Source of the DNA: Corynebacterium sp. BD556
Lineage (GTDB): Bacteria > Actinomycetota > Actinomycetes > Mycobacteriales > Mycobacteriaceae
Direction of reading: 5' to 3'
Assembly: GCF_038452275.1 (NCBI RefSeq)
Contig: NZ_CP141643.1
Span: 1 to 64,000, forward strand
Length of the DNA: 64,000 bases
The notes under the pieces were generated by a model that worked only from the letters and a program-made list of their open reading frames with translations, was not told the origin of the DNA and searched no databases. A program made the position numbers and the translations under genes. Shown here one piece after another: positions 17,372-25,980 of the stretch (positions are counted from its first letter, which is position 1; the number at the start of each line of letters is the position of its first letter).

Positions 17372-17709
17372 CAGTTCGTCTCTTCCGCGAAATATTTGGC
17401 CGCCTTGCGCAGGATCTCTCGTTCTTCCCGTAGCGTGGCGTTTTCGCGTTCCAGCATGCGGATGCGTTCGGCATCGGAGAGTCCTTGAGCAGGAGTACGT
17501 TCGCTGTTGGCTGCGGCGATCGGGCTGGCGACTTTTTCACCGTTGGCGTTGGTTTTGGTGCCGGTGCCGAAGGCGTCGAGCCAGGTGCGCAGGGAGTTGC
17601 GGTTGACCCCGAGATCGGAGGCGATCGCGTTGATCGTGGCTCCAGGGGTCGACTCGTACAACGTCACTGCGTCACGCTTGAACTGCTCGGTGTAGGTCTT
17701 GCGTGGCAT
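17368..17709 (-). CDS. IS B OrfA, copy 4
   Basis: Same 113-residue protein as the other copies, start ATG 17709. Confidence 0.9.
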   Translation of the reverse strand: MPRKTYTEQFKRDAVTLYESTPGATINAIASDLGVNRNSLRTWLDAFGTGTKTNANGEKVASPIAAANSERTPAQGLSDAERIRMLERENATLREEREILRKAAKYFAEETNW

Positions 17710-18102
17710 GGTGGAAAGGTACCTCACTTCCCCAGCGAAATGCTGGTTTCAGCGTGTCCACCACCAAGGGGTCAGGTCCGCACAAGATCAGGGCGATGAT
17801 CCGGTGTCATCGGGCCGATCGTGGTTACCGGGGTTCGTCCTCGTCTGCAACTGCTCACATCGGCTAGTTTCATTAACCGGGCCGTTTTGTCGCGACTAGT
17901 ATGCAGACCTTCACGGTTTATCGCGTGCCGCATTTTGTGGATGCCGTAGACCGGGAAATTCTCCGCATGCGCCCGTTGAATCTCCGGGATGAGCAGGCTA
18001 TCGCTTAAGGCTCTTGCGCTGGGAACCCGTGTGGTGGCTGTGAGCGCTCTTCGAAATGTAGCCCACTGGCGCTCTTTGAAATGTAGCCCAGTGTGGTCGT
18101 TG

Positions 18103-18900
18103 TTATTGTGCCTGATGTGGGGTTGGTGAGGGGGTTGTTGGTGCGGGTATTTCGCGTCCTTTGATGCGGTGGCTTACTCCTCGGTGTTGAAAGATTTTGG
18201 CGTGGTGGACGATGCGGTCGACCATGGCGGTGGCTACTGTGATGTCGCCGAAGCATTGCGCCCATTGGGAAAACGCTAGGTTTGAGGTCACGATGATGGA
18301 GCCGTGTTCGTAGCGTCTGGAGACGAGTTGAAAAAACAGGTTCGCCGCGTCAGCTTCGACGGGAATGTAGCCGAGTTCGTCGATGATGAGCAGGTGGTAG
18401 CGGTTTAATCGTTTCAGCAGCGTTTCGAGTTTGCCGGTGTTGTGGGCTTCAGTGAGGGTGTTTACCCACCCGGCGGCGGTGTCGAAGAGGACGCGATAGC
18501 CTTGCTGCGCTGCTGTGATGCCAAGTGCGGTGGCGAGGTGGGTTTTGCCGGTTCCGGGTGGGCCGAGCAGGACGACGTTTTCAGCTGTGGCGACCCAGGC
18601 CCCGGTTTCAAGGCGTGCGATTTCAGTGCGGTCAATACTGGGTTGTGCGGTGAAGTCGAAGTCGGCGATGGTTTTCACGGCCGGAAAGCCGGCGCGTTTG
18701 ACGCGTAATGATGCTCCGGATTCTGCGCGGGCGGTCGCTTCGACAGATAGCACGGCGGCGAGGTACTCCTCGAATGTCCAGGATTGGCTACGTGCTTGAT
18801 TGGCGATGGTTGAGTAGACGTTGTCGATGCGTGGGGCTTTCAACTCCCGTGCGAGGTGACTAATTGCCGCCGCGGTGTCGTGGGCGCTGGTGCGGGTCAT
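18103..18900 (-). CDS. istB: IS21 helper ATPase IstB, copy 2
   Basis: A 265-residue AAA+ helper with Walker A GPPGTGKTH. Start ATG 18900 behind aaggag. Same protein as copy 1. Confidence 0.93.
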   Translation of the reverse strand: MTRTSAHDTAAAISHLARELKAPRIDNVYSTIANQARSQSWTFEEYLAAVLSVEATARAESGASLRVKRAGFPAVKTIADFDFTAQPSIDRTEIARLETGAWVATAENVVLLGPPGTGKTHLATALGITAAQQGYRVLFDTAAGWVNTLTEAHNTGKLETLLKRLNRYHLLIIDELGYIPVEADAANLFFQLVSRRYEHGSIIVTSNLAFSQWAQCFGDITVATAMVDRIVHHAKIFQHRGVSHRIKGREIPAPTTPSPTPHQAQ

Positions 18901-18943
18901 AGGAAAGAGCTCTCCTTGAAGTTTGTGGGGCGTTGAGGCCGTG

Positions 18944-20146
18944 TTAGGCGATGTGGTCGTAGATGGATAGGTCAGCGATGTCAACAGCGGTATCTGGCTG
19001 GAATCTCTCGCCCGCCGTAGCTAGGTCGCGGCGCATGGCGCGGGCAGTTTGGGTGTGGGCGGGGTCGGTGATGACCTTGTGCTGGCCCCAGTGGCGTGGG
19101 TGCACCGCGGCGGGTTCACCGTGTGGCCCGGTCACGGCGATTTCATCAAGCGTGCTGCGCACAGTGACTAGTCGGTCAATGAATGTCGGATCCACGCTGT
19201 ACTGGTTGGTGTCAACGGTGACGTAGTAGTTTCGCGGCAGGCGCACCGCGGGCCTGACACCGAACACCGGCGGATACGGTGGCAAGGGGCGCATCGCCCG
19301 CTGATCAGCTGCAAACAAGTCCGCCGGTGTGGCCTTCAACGTGGTGTGAACGCGTGCGTTGGCGATTGTGGTGAACCACTCATCAAGTTGGGCTTGCACA
19401 TCCACCGGGTCGCTGAACCGGCGCCCGGGGAAGAAGGAACGCTTCATGTACCCGTTGGTGCGCTCGACGATGCCTTTAGATTCCGGGTCCCGCGGTGGGG
19501 TCTGAACGATTCTGCAGCACAGCGCCCCGCCGAATGCGGCAACAGGCTCGCACAGCTTCGCCTTGCCAATCCCGGACTCGTGATCCCACACGAGCCGATC
19601 TGGTACCGCTTGGAAATCACGTGTTATCAACTGCCACATCCCGGCGATCAAGTCATCAGTCGTGCGCGAGGGAAGCACACACGCCGCAGCGAAACGAGAA
19701 TGCGAGGCTGCCATCACCAACACCGGCAACGCGCGGTAGACCCCATCAGCATCAGGTAGTCCACCCGGTGCAAAAGTGAGATCACATTGGATCTCACGCC
19801 CCGGGGCGTGAGTAAGGGTATCGACTGGGTCGGCGGGCATATACTCAGGCCGGATCCTGGCAACGTGTTTGCGAAACCATGAATCCGAGCCTGTCCAGCC
19901 CACTCGCTGAGCCAACACCTTGGCATTAAGCTGCGGTGTTTCCGTGAGAAGTTCCCTGACCTGCGGTTCAAACGGATCGAAACTCGTGCCTTTGGCATCC
20001 CGTGGCTTGTAACAAGGCGGCGAATCTGAAGCCAAAGCCTTCTCCACCGTCTTCTTCGCACAGCCCACTTCGGCCGCGATCTTCCTCAATGACAGACCCT
20101 GCCCACGCAGGTATCGGATCTGCGCCCATTCCTCCAATGAAATCAC
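18944..20146 (-). CDS. istA: IS21 transposase IstA, copy 2
   Basis: A 400-residue IstA identical to copy 1 except Pro for Thr in IRPEYM. All three DDE acids present. Confidence 0.93.
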   Translation of the reverse strand: MISLEEWAQIRYLRGQGLSLRKIAAEVGCAKKTVEKALASDSPPCYKPRDAKGTSFDPFEPQVRELLTETPQLNAKVLAQRVGWTGSDSWFRKHVARIRPEYMPADPVDTLTHAPGREIQCDLTFAPGGLPDADGVYRALPVLVMAASHSRFAAACVLPSRTTDDLIAGMWQLITRDFQAVPDRLVWDHESGIGKAKLCEPVAAFGGALCCRIVQTPPRDPESKGIVERTNGYMKRSFFPGRRFSDPVDVQAQLDEWFTTIANARVHTTLKATPADLFAADQRAMRPLPPYPPVFGVRPAVRLPRNYYVTVDTNQYSVDPTFIDRLVTVRSTLDEIAVTGPHGEPAAVHPRHWGQHKVITDPAHTQTARAMRRDLATAGERFQPDTAVDIADLSIYDHIA

Positions 20147-20698
20147 CCATCCAATCTTTTCCGGGTGGGCTACTTTTCGAAGAGCGTTTTGGGCTACTTT
20201 TCAAAGAGCGCTGACAGTGGCTTTGCGGTCGTCGCGTGAGGTGATGAATCCATGATCTGTCTGTTTAATGACTCGGCAGATGGTTTCGACCCCAAACTGA
20301 TCTTTGTAGGCGTCGATGTAAGGGATCATTTGGTTGTGGGTCGGTCGGGTTCCGTTGTGATGAAAGCCGAAGCAGTTTTGAAAATCGCGTTTGCTTGTTT
20401 CAGCTCGCGGTTTTCCCGGCGCAGACGCTTGAGTTCTGCTTCCATTGTTTCGCTGCCTGACGCGTCAGAACTATTGCGTACTGAGGCGCTGTCACGGTGG
20501 CAAGACTGCAACGTGTGGTGAGATACTCCAAGGAGCTCACCGACTTTCGTGTAGGCACGTTGCAGGGAGCAAGACTCCAGGCGGGCGATCTCAATGATCT
20601 GATGGAGCGCCCTTCTCCTTGAACTCGACGGAGTAATTCCTAGGCATAGTGTCCAATCCTTCCTTAGCAGAAGTAGGAACTAAACCCAGGACGCTTTA

Positions 20699-20950
20699 GC
20701 ATCTACTTGGCAGACAAATACCACGTCAGGCACGAAGATGTGTGCGACCAGGTGCTTTCGGAGGAGGCTGCTCCCGTACTCGCTGCCCGCGACTTCATAC
20801 TCCAATTGGCCTTTGTGTGGTTGAGTGGAAACGTCGACTTGCATGCGAAAAGCATCTCTGTGATCGACCGGGGCAGTGGGTATGAGCTTTCACCGGTGTA
20901 TGGAATTGCCAGCGCGGTGCTTTATGGGGATTATTCGCTCCCTCTTGAGG
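20699..20950 (+). pseudogene. HipA-like kinase, C-terminal fragment
   Basis: Reads LADKYHVRHEDVCDQVLSEE, then LAFVWLSGNVDLHAKSISV and YELSPVYGIASAVLYGDYS. HipA-family serine/threonine kinases carry N-x-D-x-H-x-K-N-x-S in the catalytic loop and an ALAPAYD-like metal loop; both are visible here, with D to G in the last (VYGI). The fragment begins at the IS D end (20696) and dissolves by about 20950 into the upstream region of the next gene. No HipB or HipA N-terminus is in the window. Confidence 0.75.
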
Positions 20951-21063
20951 ACGGCTCGGGAGGAGAGAACTCGCGGGGTGGGCCAGCGAAAACCGCGCTC
21001 AACCGCGGCCCCGTACCAGCGCCTCCCCGAGCGCCGCTGCCCCGCCCAATAAGATCAGCGGCC

Positions 21064-21996
21064 GTGGACTTTTCCTCTGCGCCTCACGACGACGGTGCCG
21101 TCGGAGCGGACGGCACCGGCGCCCGCGCACCCCGCTCCCTGAGCCGCCGCGACCTGCTTCGGGCCGGGGTGGCGCTGCCGATGATTGGTGCCGCGTGGAG
21201 CGTGGCGTCGTGTGCGGCGCCGGTCAGCCGGGACGGCGCGGAACCATCCACGTCCGTTCCCGCCAGTTCGACGTCCGAGAAGTGTGTGCCTCAGCGGCAG
21301 CCCGCGGACGTCGTGAAGCGCTACCTCAACGCGGGTGCCCGTGACTGGGGGCTGGACCTGCCGGGAATCGTGCGGACGGCTGATCCGAAGCCGAAGACGA
21401 TCGCCCTCACCTTTAACGCCTGCGGCGGGCCGAAGGGCTCGCTTGTCGGCGACCTCCTCGCCACCCTTCGGGAGCTGGCGGTCCCGGCGACGCTGTTTTG
21501 GAACAAACGCTGGATCGACGCCAATCCGCAGCGGGCGCGGCAGATCGCGGACAACCCGCTGTTTCAGATTGAGAACCACGGGACGCTGCACAAGCCGCTA
21601 TCGGTGAACGGCCGCTCGGCCTACGGAATCGCGGGCACGGCCACTGTCGCTGAGCTGGTGGAGGAGATCGAGGCCAACCGCCGTTTCCTGCGCGAGTTCC
21701 TGGGGCTGGAGTCGAATTGGTTTCGCCCGGGCACCGCGTTCTGCGACGACGTCGCGGTCCGCATCGCCGGGGACCTCGGCGTCACCCTCGCCGGTTTTGC
21801 TGTCAACGGCGACGCGGGGGCGACGGCGCCCGGCCCTGTGGTGGCGAGCAACCTGGTGCACAGCGCGCCCGGTTCGATCGTAATTATGTACATGAACCAG
21901 CCCGGGCACGGTACCGCCGAGGGAGTGCGGGCGGCGATCTCCCAGCTGCGGGCCGCGGGCTTCACCTTCGTGAAGCTGGGGGCCGCGCCGGCGTAG
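21064..21996 (+). CDS. Tat-exported polysaccharide deacetylase-like lipoprotein
   Basis: A twin-arginine signal (LSRRDLLRAGVALPMIG) ends in a lipobox-like VASC, so a cell-surface lipoprotein is likely. The mature part is a NodB/carbohydrate esterase 4 fold: ALTFNACGG (residues 114-122), NHGTLH (H172, H176), WFRPGTAFCDD and a C-terminal IVIMYMNQPGHGTAEG. These enzymes remove acetyl groups from cell-wall sugars. In the family the first motif is TFDDG or TFDACG; here the usual catalytic Asp is Asn118. GTG 21064 is chosen to follow the HipA relic; the frame is open further upstream and the ribosome site is weak, so the start is uncertain. Confidence 0.75.
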   Translation: MDFSSAPHDDGAVGADGTGARAPRSLSRRDLLRAGVALPMIGAAWSVASCAAPVSRDGAEPSTSVPASSTSEKCVPQRQPADVVKRYLNAGARDWGLDLPGIVRTADPKPKTIALTFNACGGPKGSLVGDLLATLRELAVPATLFWNKRWIDANPQRARQIADNPLFQIENHGTLHKPLSVNGRSAYGIAGTATVAELVEEIEANRRFLREFLGLESNWFRPGTAFCDDVAVRIAGDLGVTLAGFAVNGDAGATAPGPVVASNLVHSAPGSIVIMYMNQPGHGTAEGVRAAISQLRAAGFTFVKLGAAPA

Positions 21997-22038
21997 CGGG
22001 CGGCGTGGGTATCTCCGAGCGAAACGACGGCCGCCCGC
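21996..22038 (+). terminator. Hairpin after the deacetylase gene
   Basis: GCGGGCGGC at 21996-22004 pairs perfectly with GCCGCCCGC at 22030-22038, right at the stop codon. There is no clear T run after it, so it may be a weak terminator or an mRNA-stabilising stem. Confidence 0.5.
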
Positions 22039-22399
22039 CGACGTCATCAAAGAAATCGCCATGCCCGTCAACTTCGAGGCCGCGATATCCACAGCGCTGG
22101 CCTTCCACAGAGATATGTGGCAAAAATCCGGACAGAACTGGACGAGGCCGTCCGCCGTTGTCGCTGAGGGGATTATGCGAACGGGCGTACCGGCGAGCTT
22201 CTCTCCGTCCCACGATTTTGGCTCGTGGGACCCGGAGCTCTTCCGGTCCATGGAGGGTAGCGGCGAGCTGCCGATTGGCTCATCTACGCCACGGCGCAGG
22301 CATGAGTGGCCACCGCGCAACAGCAGGGAAGGAGGGGCCGTTCCTCGTGGGCTAGTGAGGGGTGCGGGGCTTGCGGCATGCGCCCAAGAACAAAAGGGC
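22039..22399. other. Intergenic region without a convincing gene
   Basis: Open frames exist on both strands (for example 22061-22465 plus), but they run into the palindrome that follows, have no recognisable domain and no good ribosome site. I assign no gene here. Confidence 0.5.
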
Positions 22400-22463
22400 A
22401 AGAACAAAAGGGTAAGAATCCACCAAAAAGTGGCCAGATGGTCGATTCTTGCCCTGTGTTCTT
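22400..22463. terminator. Long palindrome at the left edge of the defence island
   Basis: The arm at 22400-22424 (AAGAACAAAAGGGTAAGAAT and on) pairs with 22440-22463 over about 24 bases with three mismatches. A shorter direct repeat of the arm (aagaacaaaagggca) precedes it. The arm is shared with the palindrome at 32402-32453. It could act as a bidirectional terminator for the deacetylase and the minus-strand pair. Confidence 0.65.
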
Positions 22464-22489
22464 GACCTAGGACGCTCCAAGTGGACCTG

Positions 22490-22690
22490 TTACGCGCCTA
22501 GAGCATCGAGCGTTTTCAGGATCCGCTTCTTCGATTCCAAGATGGCGATTTCGTGGCGCAGCCGGGTAGCTTCGTCGGCGGTTGCCGTCTGTGAAGACGA
22601 CTCCTTTGGCGGCGCCACGCGGATTCGCCTACCTTCCCGTTTGCTGCGAAGAGCGGTCCGCGCGGCACGGGGCAGCTTAGTCTGGCTCAT
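22490..22690 (-). CDS. Small basic protein with C-terminal helix (66 aa)
   Basis: A 66-residue protein from ATG 22690 (ATG 22708 also possible). A very basic N-terminus (RTALRSKREGRRIRV) is followed by a linker and a helix EATRLRHEIAILESKKRI that could form a coiled coil. It overlaps the end of the upstream gene by 14 bases, so the two are probably coupled. No family recognised. Confidence 0.5.
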   Translation of the reverse strand: MSQTKLPRAARTALRSKREGRRIRVAPPKESSSQTATADEATRLRHEIAILESKKRILKTLDALGA

Positions 22691-23165
22691 TGTCCGCACT
22701 CCTTTCATCGCCTGAGGGTTCCGCGTTTCTGGCCTTTAGTCTACGCAACGCCTGCTTCTTCGCTTCGATTTCGCGATCGAGGATCTCCGTTCCCTCGCCT
22801 TGAGCCAGGTCCATGTAGGTCCGAACCATGCCCGCGACGCTCGTGAGCCAATCCTCCCCGGACTCCGCGATTACGGAGCGTTCGCGCTTTGCCTCGTCGA
22901 GAAGAATTGAGAGATAGTTCCATCCGAACTGTTGCTGTTCCAACGACTGCCCTTGGGTTTGTTCCACGGCCCATCGCATGTTCGCCAACCACTGATCGCG
23001 TTGTCGCCAACGTTCGTTCTCTTCATCAGCTTTGGTCTTCTGGCGGAAGGTTTTGACACCGGTCCATGCCACCCAGATTGCTATGCCCGCCGGTAGTGCT
23101 GTGAGAAGTACTTCACTGACAAACTGCCCGAAAGGACTACTGAGGAAATCGTTGATCCTTGTCAT
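22677..23165 (-). CDS. Membrane-anchored coiled-coil protein (162 aa)
   Basis: From ATG 23165: one predicted transmembrane helix at residues 16-35 (VLLTALPAGIAIWVAWTGV), then a charged helical cytoplasmic part rich in E, K, R and Q with two stretches of coiled-coil character (DEENERWRQRDQ; REIEAKKQALRRLKA). The minus-strand frame stays open upstream over the methyltransferase gene, but that part is shadow. It is divergent from the methyltransferase, with 96 bases between starts. No known domain; membership of the system next door is inferred from proximity. Confidence 0.6.
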   Translation of the reverse strand: MTRINDFLSSPFGQFVSEVLLTALPAGIAIWVAWTGVKTFRQKTKADEENERWRQRDQWLANMRWAVEQTQGQSLEQQQFGWNYLSILLDEAKRERSVIAESGEDWLTSVAGMVRTYMDLAQGEGTEILDREIEAKKQALRRLKARNAEPSGDERSADNEPD

Positions 23166-23261
23166 GCTCTTCTCCCGCGCACCCTGGAACCAAACCCGCG
23201 TCGACCGCTCCAACTCTACTAAGCTTTTCCGAAGTAGCTGACAAGAAAAGGGGAATCTGAC

Positions 23262-25979
23262 GTGGCACGACTGAACCTCAAGGCGATCGAGGAACGCATC
23301 ACACCCCTCGCTGGGCGCGAGCACTACGACCGTGAGATCATCTTCGATCTTCTGCTCGCCTACGGCCGTTCGAAGGGCAATGTCACCCGTCTGCGCAATG
23401 GCTCCCTGAACGTCGCCACCGATCCGGAACGCGAGGTGGCGCAGAAGAACGTCGTCTACTTCCGCGAGGCGGAGGGCGAGCTCCTGCATGAGCTTGAGCA
23501 GCTGCGTGTTTCGCCCACGGTGGTGAAGTTCGGCCCGCGCTTCGTCATCGTCACCGACTACGTCGACCTCATTGCCTACGACTCGAAGACGGCGGAGAAC
23601 CGTACCTTCGCGCTGCGCGAGATCGACCAACACTTCACCTTCTTCCTTCCCTGGGCAGGCATGGAAAAGGCTCAGTACACCGCGGAGTCGCATGCTGACG
23701 TCCGAGCGGCGGAGAAGATGGGCACGCTTTTCGACGAGCTCGCCAGCGCCAACCCCGGGCTCCTCGACGACCCGGCCGCCCGCCACGGCCTTAACGTCTT
23801 CTTCACGCGCCTGCTGTTCTGCTACTTCGCGGAGGACACGGGCATTTTCGCCGAGAATCAGTTCACCAATGCGGTGGGTTCGCACACGCTTGACGACGGC
23901 TCCGACACCGCCGACTTCATCAGAGATCTCTTCGCGGCCCTCGACGAGGCGGACCCGGCGAAAAAGCCCGCGCACCTGGCGGACTTCCCTTACGTCAACG
24001 GCCGGCTCTTCCGTGCGGACGCCCATCTGACGGTGCCGCGCTTTTCCGCGAAGGCCCGCGAAATGCTCATTGAGCTGGGCGCCCAGATCTGGCTGGACAT
24101 TAACCCGGACATCTTCGGATCGATGTTCCAGGCCATTGTCACCCCGGGCAAGCGCTCCAACCTGGGCCAGCACTACACCTCGGTGCCCAATATCTTGAAG
24201 ACGATCGAGCCGCTGTTCCTCGACGAGCTGAAGGAGGAGTTCGAGGCTGCCTTTGACAAGCCGAAGAAGCTCAAGCAGTTGCTAGACCGCATTGCGCGCA
24301 TCAAGGTATTTGACCCGGCCTGTGGTTCGGGCAACTTCCTGGTCATCGCTTACAAGGAGCTGCGTCGCCTCGAGCATGCGATCTTGCAGCGTCAGTCTGA
24401 GCTGGGGGTTAACGACGCCCTGTTCAATGAATCGGCCATCAACATCGAGAATTTCTACGGCATTGAAATTGACGATTTCGCCGTCGAGGTGGCCATCTTG
24501 TCGCTGTGGATTGCCAAGCACCAGATGAACCGCGAGTTCCAGCAGCTGTTTGGCGTTGCCATCCCGTTGATCCCGCTGAAGGAGACCGGCCAGATCCGCG
24601 CCGGCAACGCTGCGCGTATCGGCTGGAATGAGGTGTGCCCGAACAACGGATCTGATGAGATTTATCTGATTGGGAACCCGCCGTACGGGGGATCGAAGAA
24701 GCAGTCCGCAGCGCAGAAGGAGGATTACGCCTTCGTATTTGGGGACCGGCCTTATAACAAGAACCTTGACTACATCGCGCTGTGGTTCATAAAGGGAACA
24801 GACTACATCGCAGGCACGAACGCCCAGCTTGCGCTGGTCTCCACCAACTCAGTTGTCCAGGGCGAGCACGTGGGTCTGATGTTCCCGATGATTTTCGACG
24901 CAGAAGTCGAGATCGGCTTTGCCTACACGTCCTTCAAGTGGGAGAACAATGCGAAGAGCAACGCGGGCGTGACCGTCGTTGTTATCGGGCTGAGGAATGA
25001 GTCCCCTGCCCCGCGGTACCTCTTCCAAGATGGAATCCGCAAAGAGGTGAGTCGCATCAACGGGTATCTTGCCGATGCGAAGAACCTTTTCGTGTGGAGG
25101 CGTCCGAAGACCGCGCTGTCTCACGGCTTTCCGGCAATGCAATTCGGCAACATGGCAATGGATGGCGGAAACCTATTACTCACGCCTCAAGAGCGAGATC
25201 GGCTGATTTCCGATGATGCACGGGTCATTCCGTACATAAGAAAGGTTCTCGGGAGTCAGGAGTTCATAAATGGAATTGATCGGTACTGTATATGGGTTAA
25301 ACCGGAAGAATCTGCGGAAGCACAGAAGATTCCGGTGCTAGCAAACCGTTTTCAAAGGGTTTTCGAAATGCGTTCTTCAAGTACGGATGCTGGCACTCGT
25401 AAGAAGGCAGCGATGCCATGGTCTTTTCGGGAGCAAAAGGGCGGAAAGACCGACTCCATCATCGTCCCCAGCGTTTCCTCGGAGCGTCGCGAGTACATCC
25501 CGATTGGTTTTCTTGGCCCGGACACCGTTATTTCCAACCTTGCCTTCGCCATCTACGACGCCGAACCCTGGCTCTTCGGCCTGCTCACTTCGCGTATGCA
25601 CATGGTGTGGGCGCGGGCCGTGGGCGGCAAGATGAAGACGGATTACCGCTACTCCAACACCATCGTCTACAACAATTTCCCGGTGCGGGAGCTGTCGGAC
25701 GTCGAGAAGCAAAAGCTCACTGAGCTGGCACTGCGGGTGCTGGACGTGCGCGAGTACCACTGCGAGAAGACGCTCGCGCAGCTCTACGACCCCGATCTGA
25801 TGCCCGCGAACCTGCGGGAGGCGCACGAGGCGGTCGACCGTTTCGTCGACGGGTTGTATTCCAAACGCCCGTACGAAACGGATGAGGACCGCTTGTCCGA
25901 CCTCTTTGCTAAATATGAGGAGATGATCGCCGCAGAGGAAGCGGCGAAACCGGCAAAGCGGAAACGGAAGAAGGCTTAA
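23262..25979 (+). CDS. Class I N6-adenine-type DNA methyltransferase (905 aa)
   Basis: A large modification enzyme of the MmeI/type IIG-like group. The N-terminal third holds a helical region with YVDLIAYDS and TFALREIDQHF. The SAM-binding motif I is FDPACGSGNF (D351) and the catalytic motif IV is NPPYGG (N472), as in adenine-N6 enzymes. The C-terminal 350 residues would hold target recognition and a helical bundle ending in a KRKRKKA tail. I see no clear PD-(D/E)XK nuclease motif at the N-terminus, so it is probably a methylase only. It starts at GTG 23262 and ends one base before the helicase gene, as the first gene of the operon. A relic of a relative is at 13358. Confidence 0.85.
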   Translation: MARLNLKAIEERITPLAGREHYDREIIFDLLLAYGRSKGNVTRLRNGSLNVATDPEREVAQKNVVYFREAEGELLHELEQLRVSPTVVKFGPRFVIVTDYVDLIAYDSKTAENRTFALREIDQHFTFFLPWAGMEKAQYTAESHADVRAAEKMGTLFDELASANPGLLDDPAARHGLNVFFTRLLFCYFAEDTGIFAENQFTNAVGSHTLDDGSDTADFIRDLFAALDEADPAKKPAHLADFPYVNGRLFRADAHLTVPRFSAKAREMLIELGAQIWLDINPDIFGSMFQAIVTPGKRSNLGQHYTSVPNILKTIEPLFLDELKEEFEAAFDKPKKLKQLLDRIARIKVFDPACGSGNFLVIAYKELRRLEHAILQRQSELGVNDALFNESAINIENFYGIEIDDFAVEVAILSLWIAKHQMNREFQQLFGVAIPLIPLKETGQIRAGNAARIGWNEVCPNNGSDEIYLIGNPPYGGSKKQSAAQKEDYAFVFGDRPYNKNLDYIALWFIKGTDYIAGTNAQLALVSTNSVVQGEHVGLMFPMIFDAEVEIGFAYTSFKWENNAKSNAGVTVVVIGLRNESPAPRYLFQDGIRKEVSRINGYLADAKNLFVWRRPKTALSHGFPAMQFGNMAMDGGNLLLTPQERDRLISDDARVIPYIRKVLGSQEFINGIDRYCIWVKPEESAEAQKIPVLANRFQRVFEMRSSSTDAGTRKKAAMPWSFREQKGGKTDSIIVPSVSSERREYIPIGFLGPDTVISNLAFAIYDAEPWLFGLLTSRMHMVWARAVGGKMKTDYRYSNTIVYNNFPVRELSDVEKQKLTELALRVLDVREYHCEKTLAQLYDPDLMPANLREAHEAVDRFVDGLYSKRPYETDEDRLSDLFAKYEEMIAAEEAAKPAKRKRKKA

Positions 25980-25980
25980 C

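Larger units (their letters stand above)
16437..17779 (-). mobile_element. IS B copy 4, complete (1343 bp), inside IS D orfB
   Basis: Bounded by GGGTCTGAACC at 16437 and GGTCAGGTCC ending at 17779. It is flanked by a clear 3-bp duplication gca (16434-16436 and 17780-17782), typical of IS3. Excision rejoins the IS D reading cttgtgcagcgaaac, as in copy 1. Confidence 0.95.
18039..20217 (-). mobile_element. IS21-family element, copy 2
   Basis: Ends TGTGAGCGCTCTT at 18039 and AAGAGCGCTGACA ending at 20217, with 5-bp direct repeats gtggc (18034-18038 and 20218-20222). Opposite orientation to copy 1 and nearly identical, so both are recent. Confidence 0.95.
15862..20696 (-). mobile_element. IS D copy 2, broken by IS B copy 4 and IS21 copy 2
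   Basis: Left end TGAAGCGTCCTGGGTTTAG at 15862, right end ctaaacccaggacgctt to 20696, reading on the minus strand. orfA lies at about 20647-20326 with the same extra G as copy 1. orfB is in three pieces: 20329-20218 (to RDDRKAT), 18038-17780 (TRVPSARALSDS to RPDL) and 16436 to about 15890. The last piece has further frameshifts. Confidence 0.85.

Noticed and set aside
20707..21063. In-frame N-terminal extension of the deacetylase
   Set aside because: The first 80 residues are HipA-like and the Tat signal lies far inside; the fusion is accidental.
22400..22463. CRISPR-like repeats
   Set aside because: Only one palindrome with a short direct repeat; no spacers and no cas genes. No CRISPR array was seen elsewhere in the window.
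22061..22465. Plus-strand open frame of 134 residues after the deacetylase
   Set aside because: No domain, poor ribosome site, and its last 20 codons run through the palindrome at 22400-22463.
23166..24173. Upstream extension of the membrane protein frame on the minus strand
   Set aside because: It is antisense to the methyltransferase and has no domain; the membrane helix follows ATG 23165.
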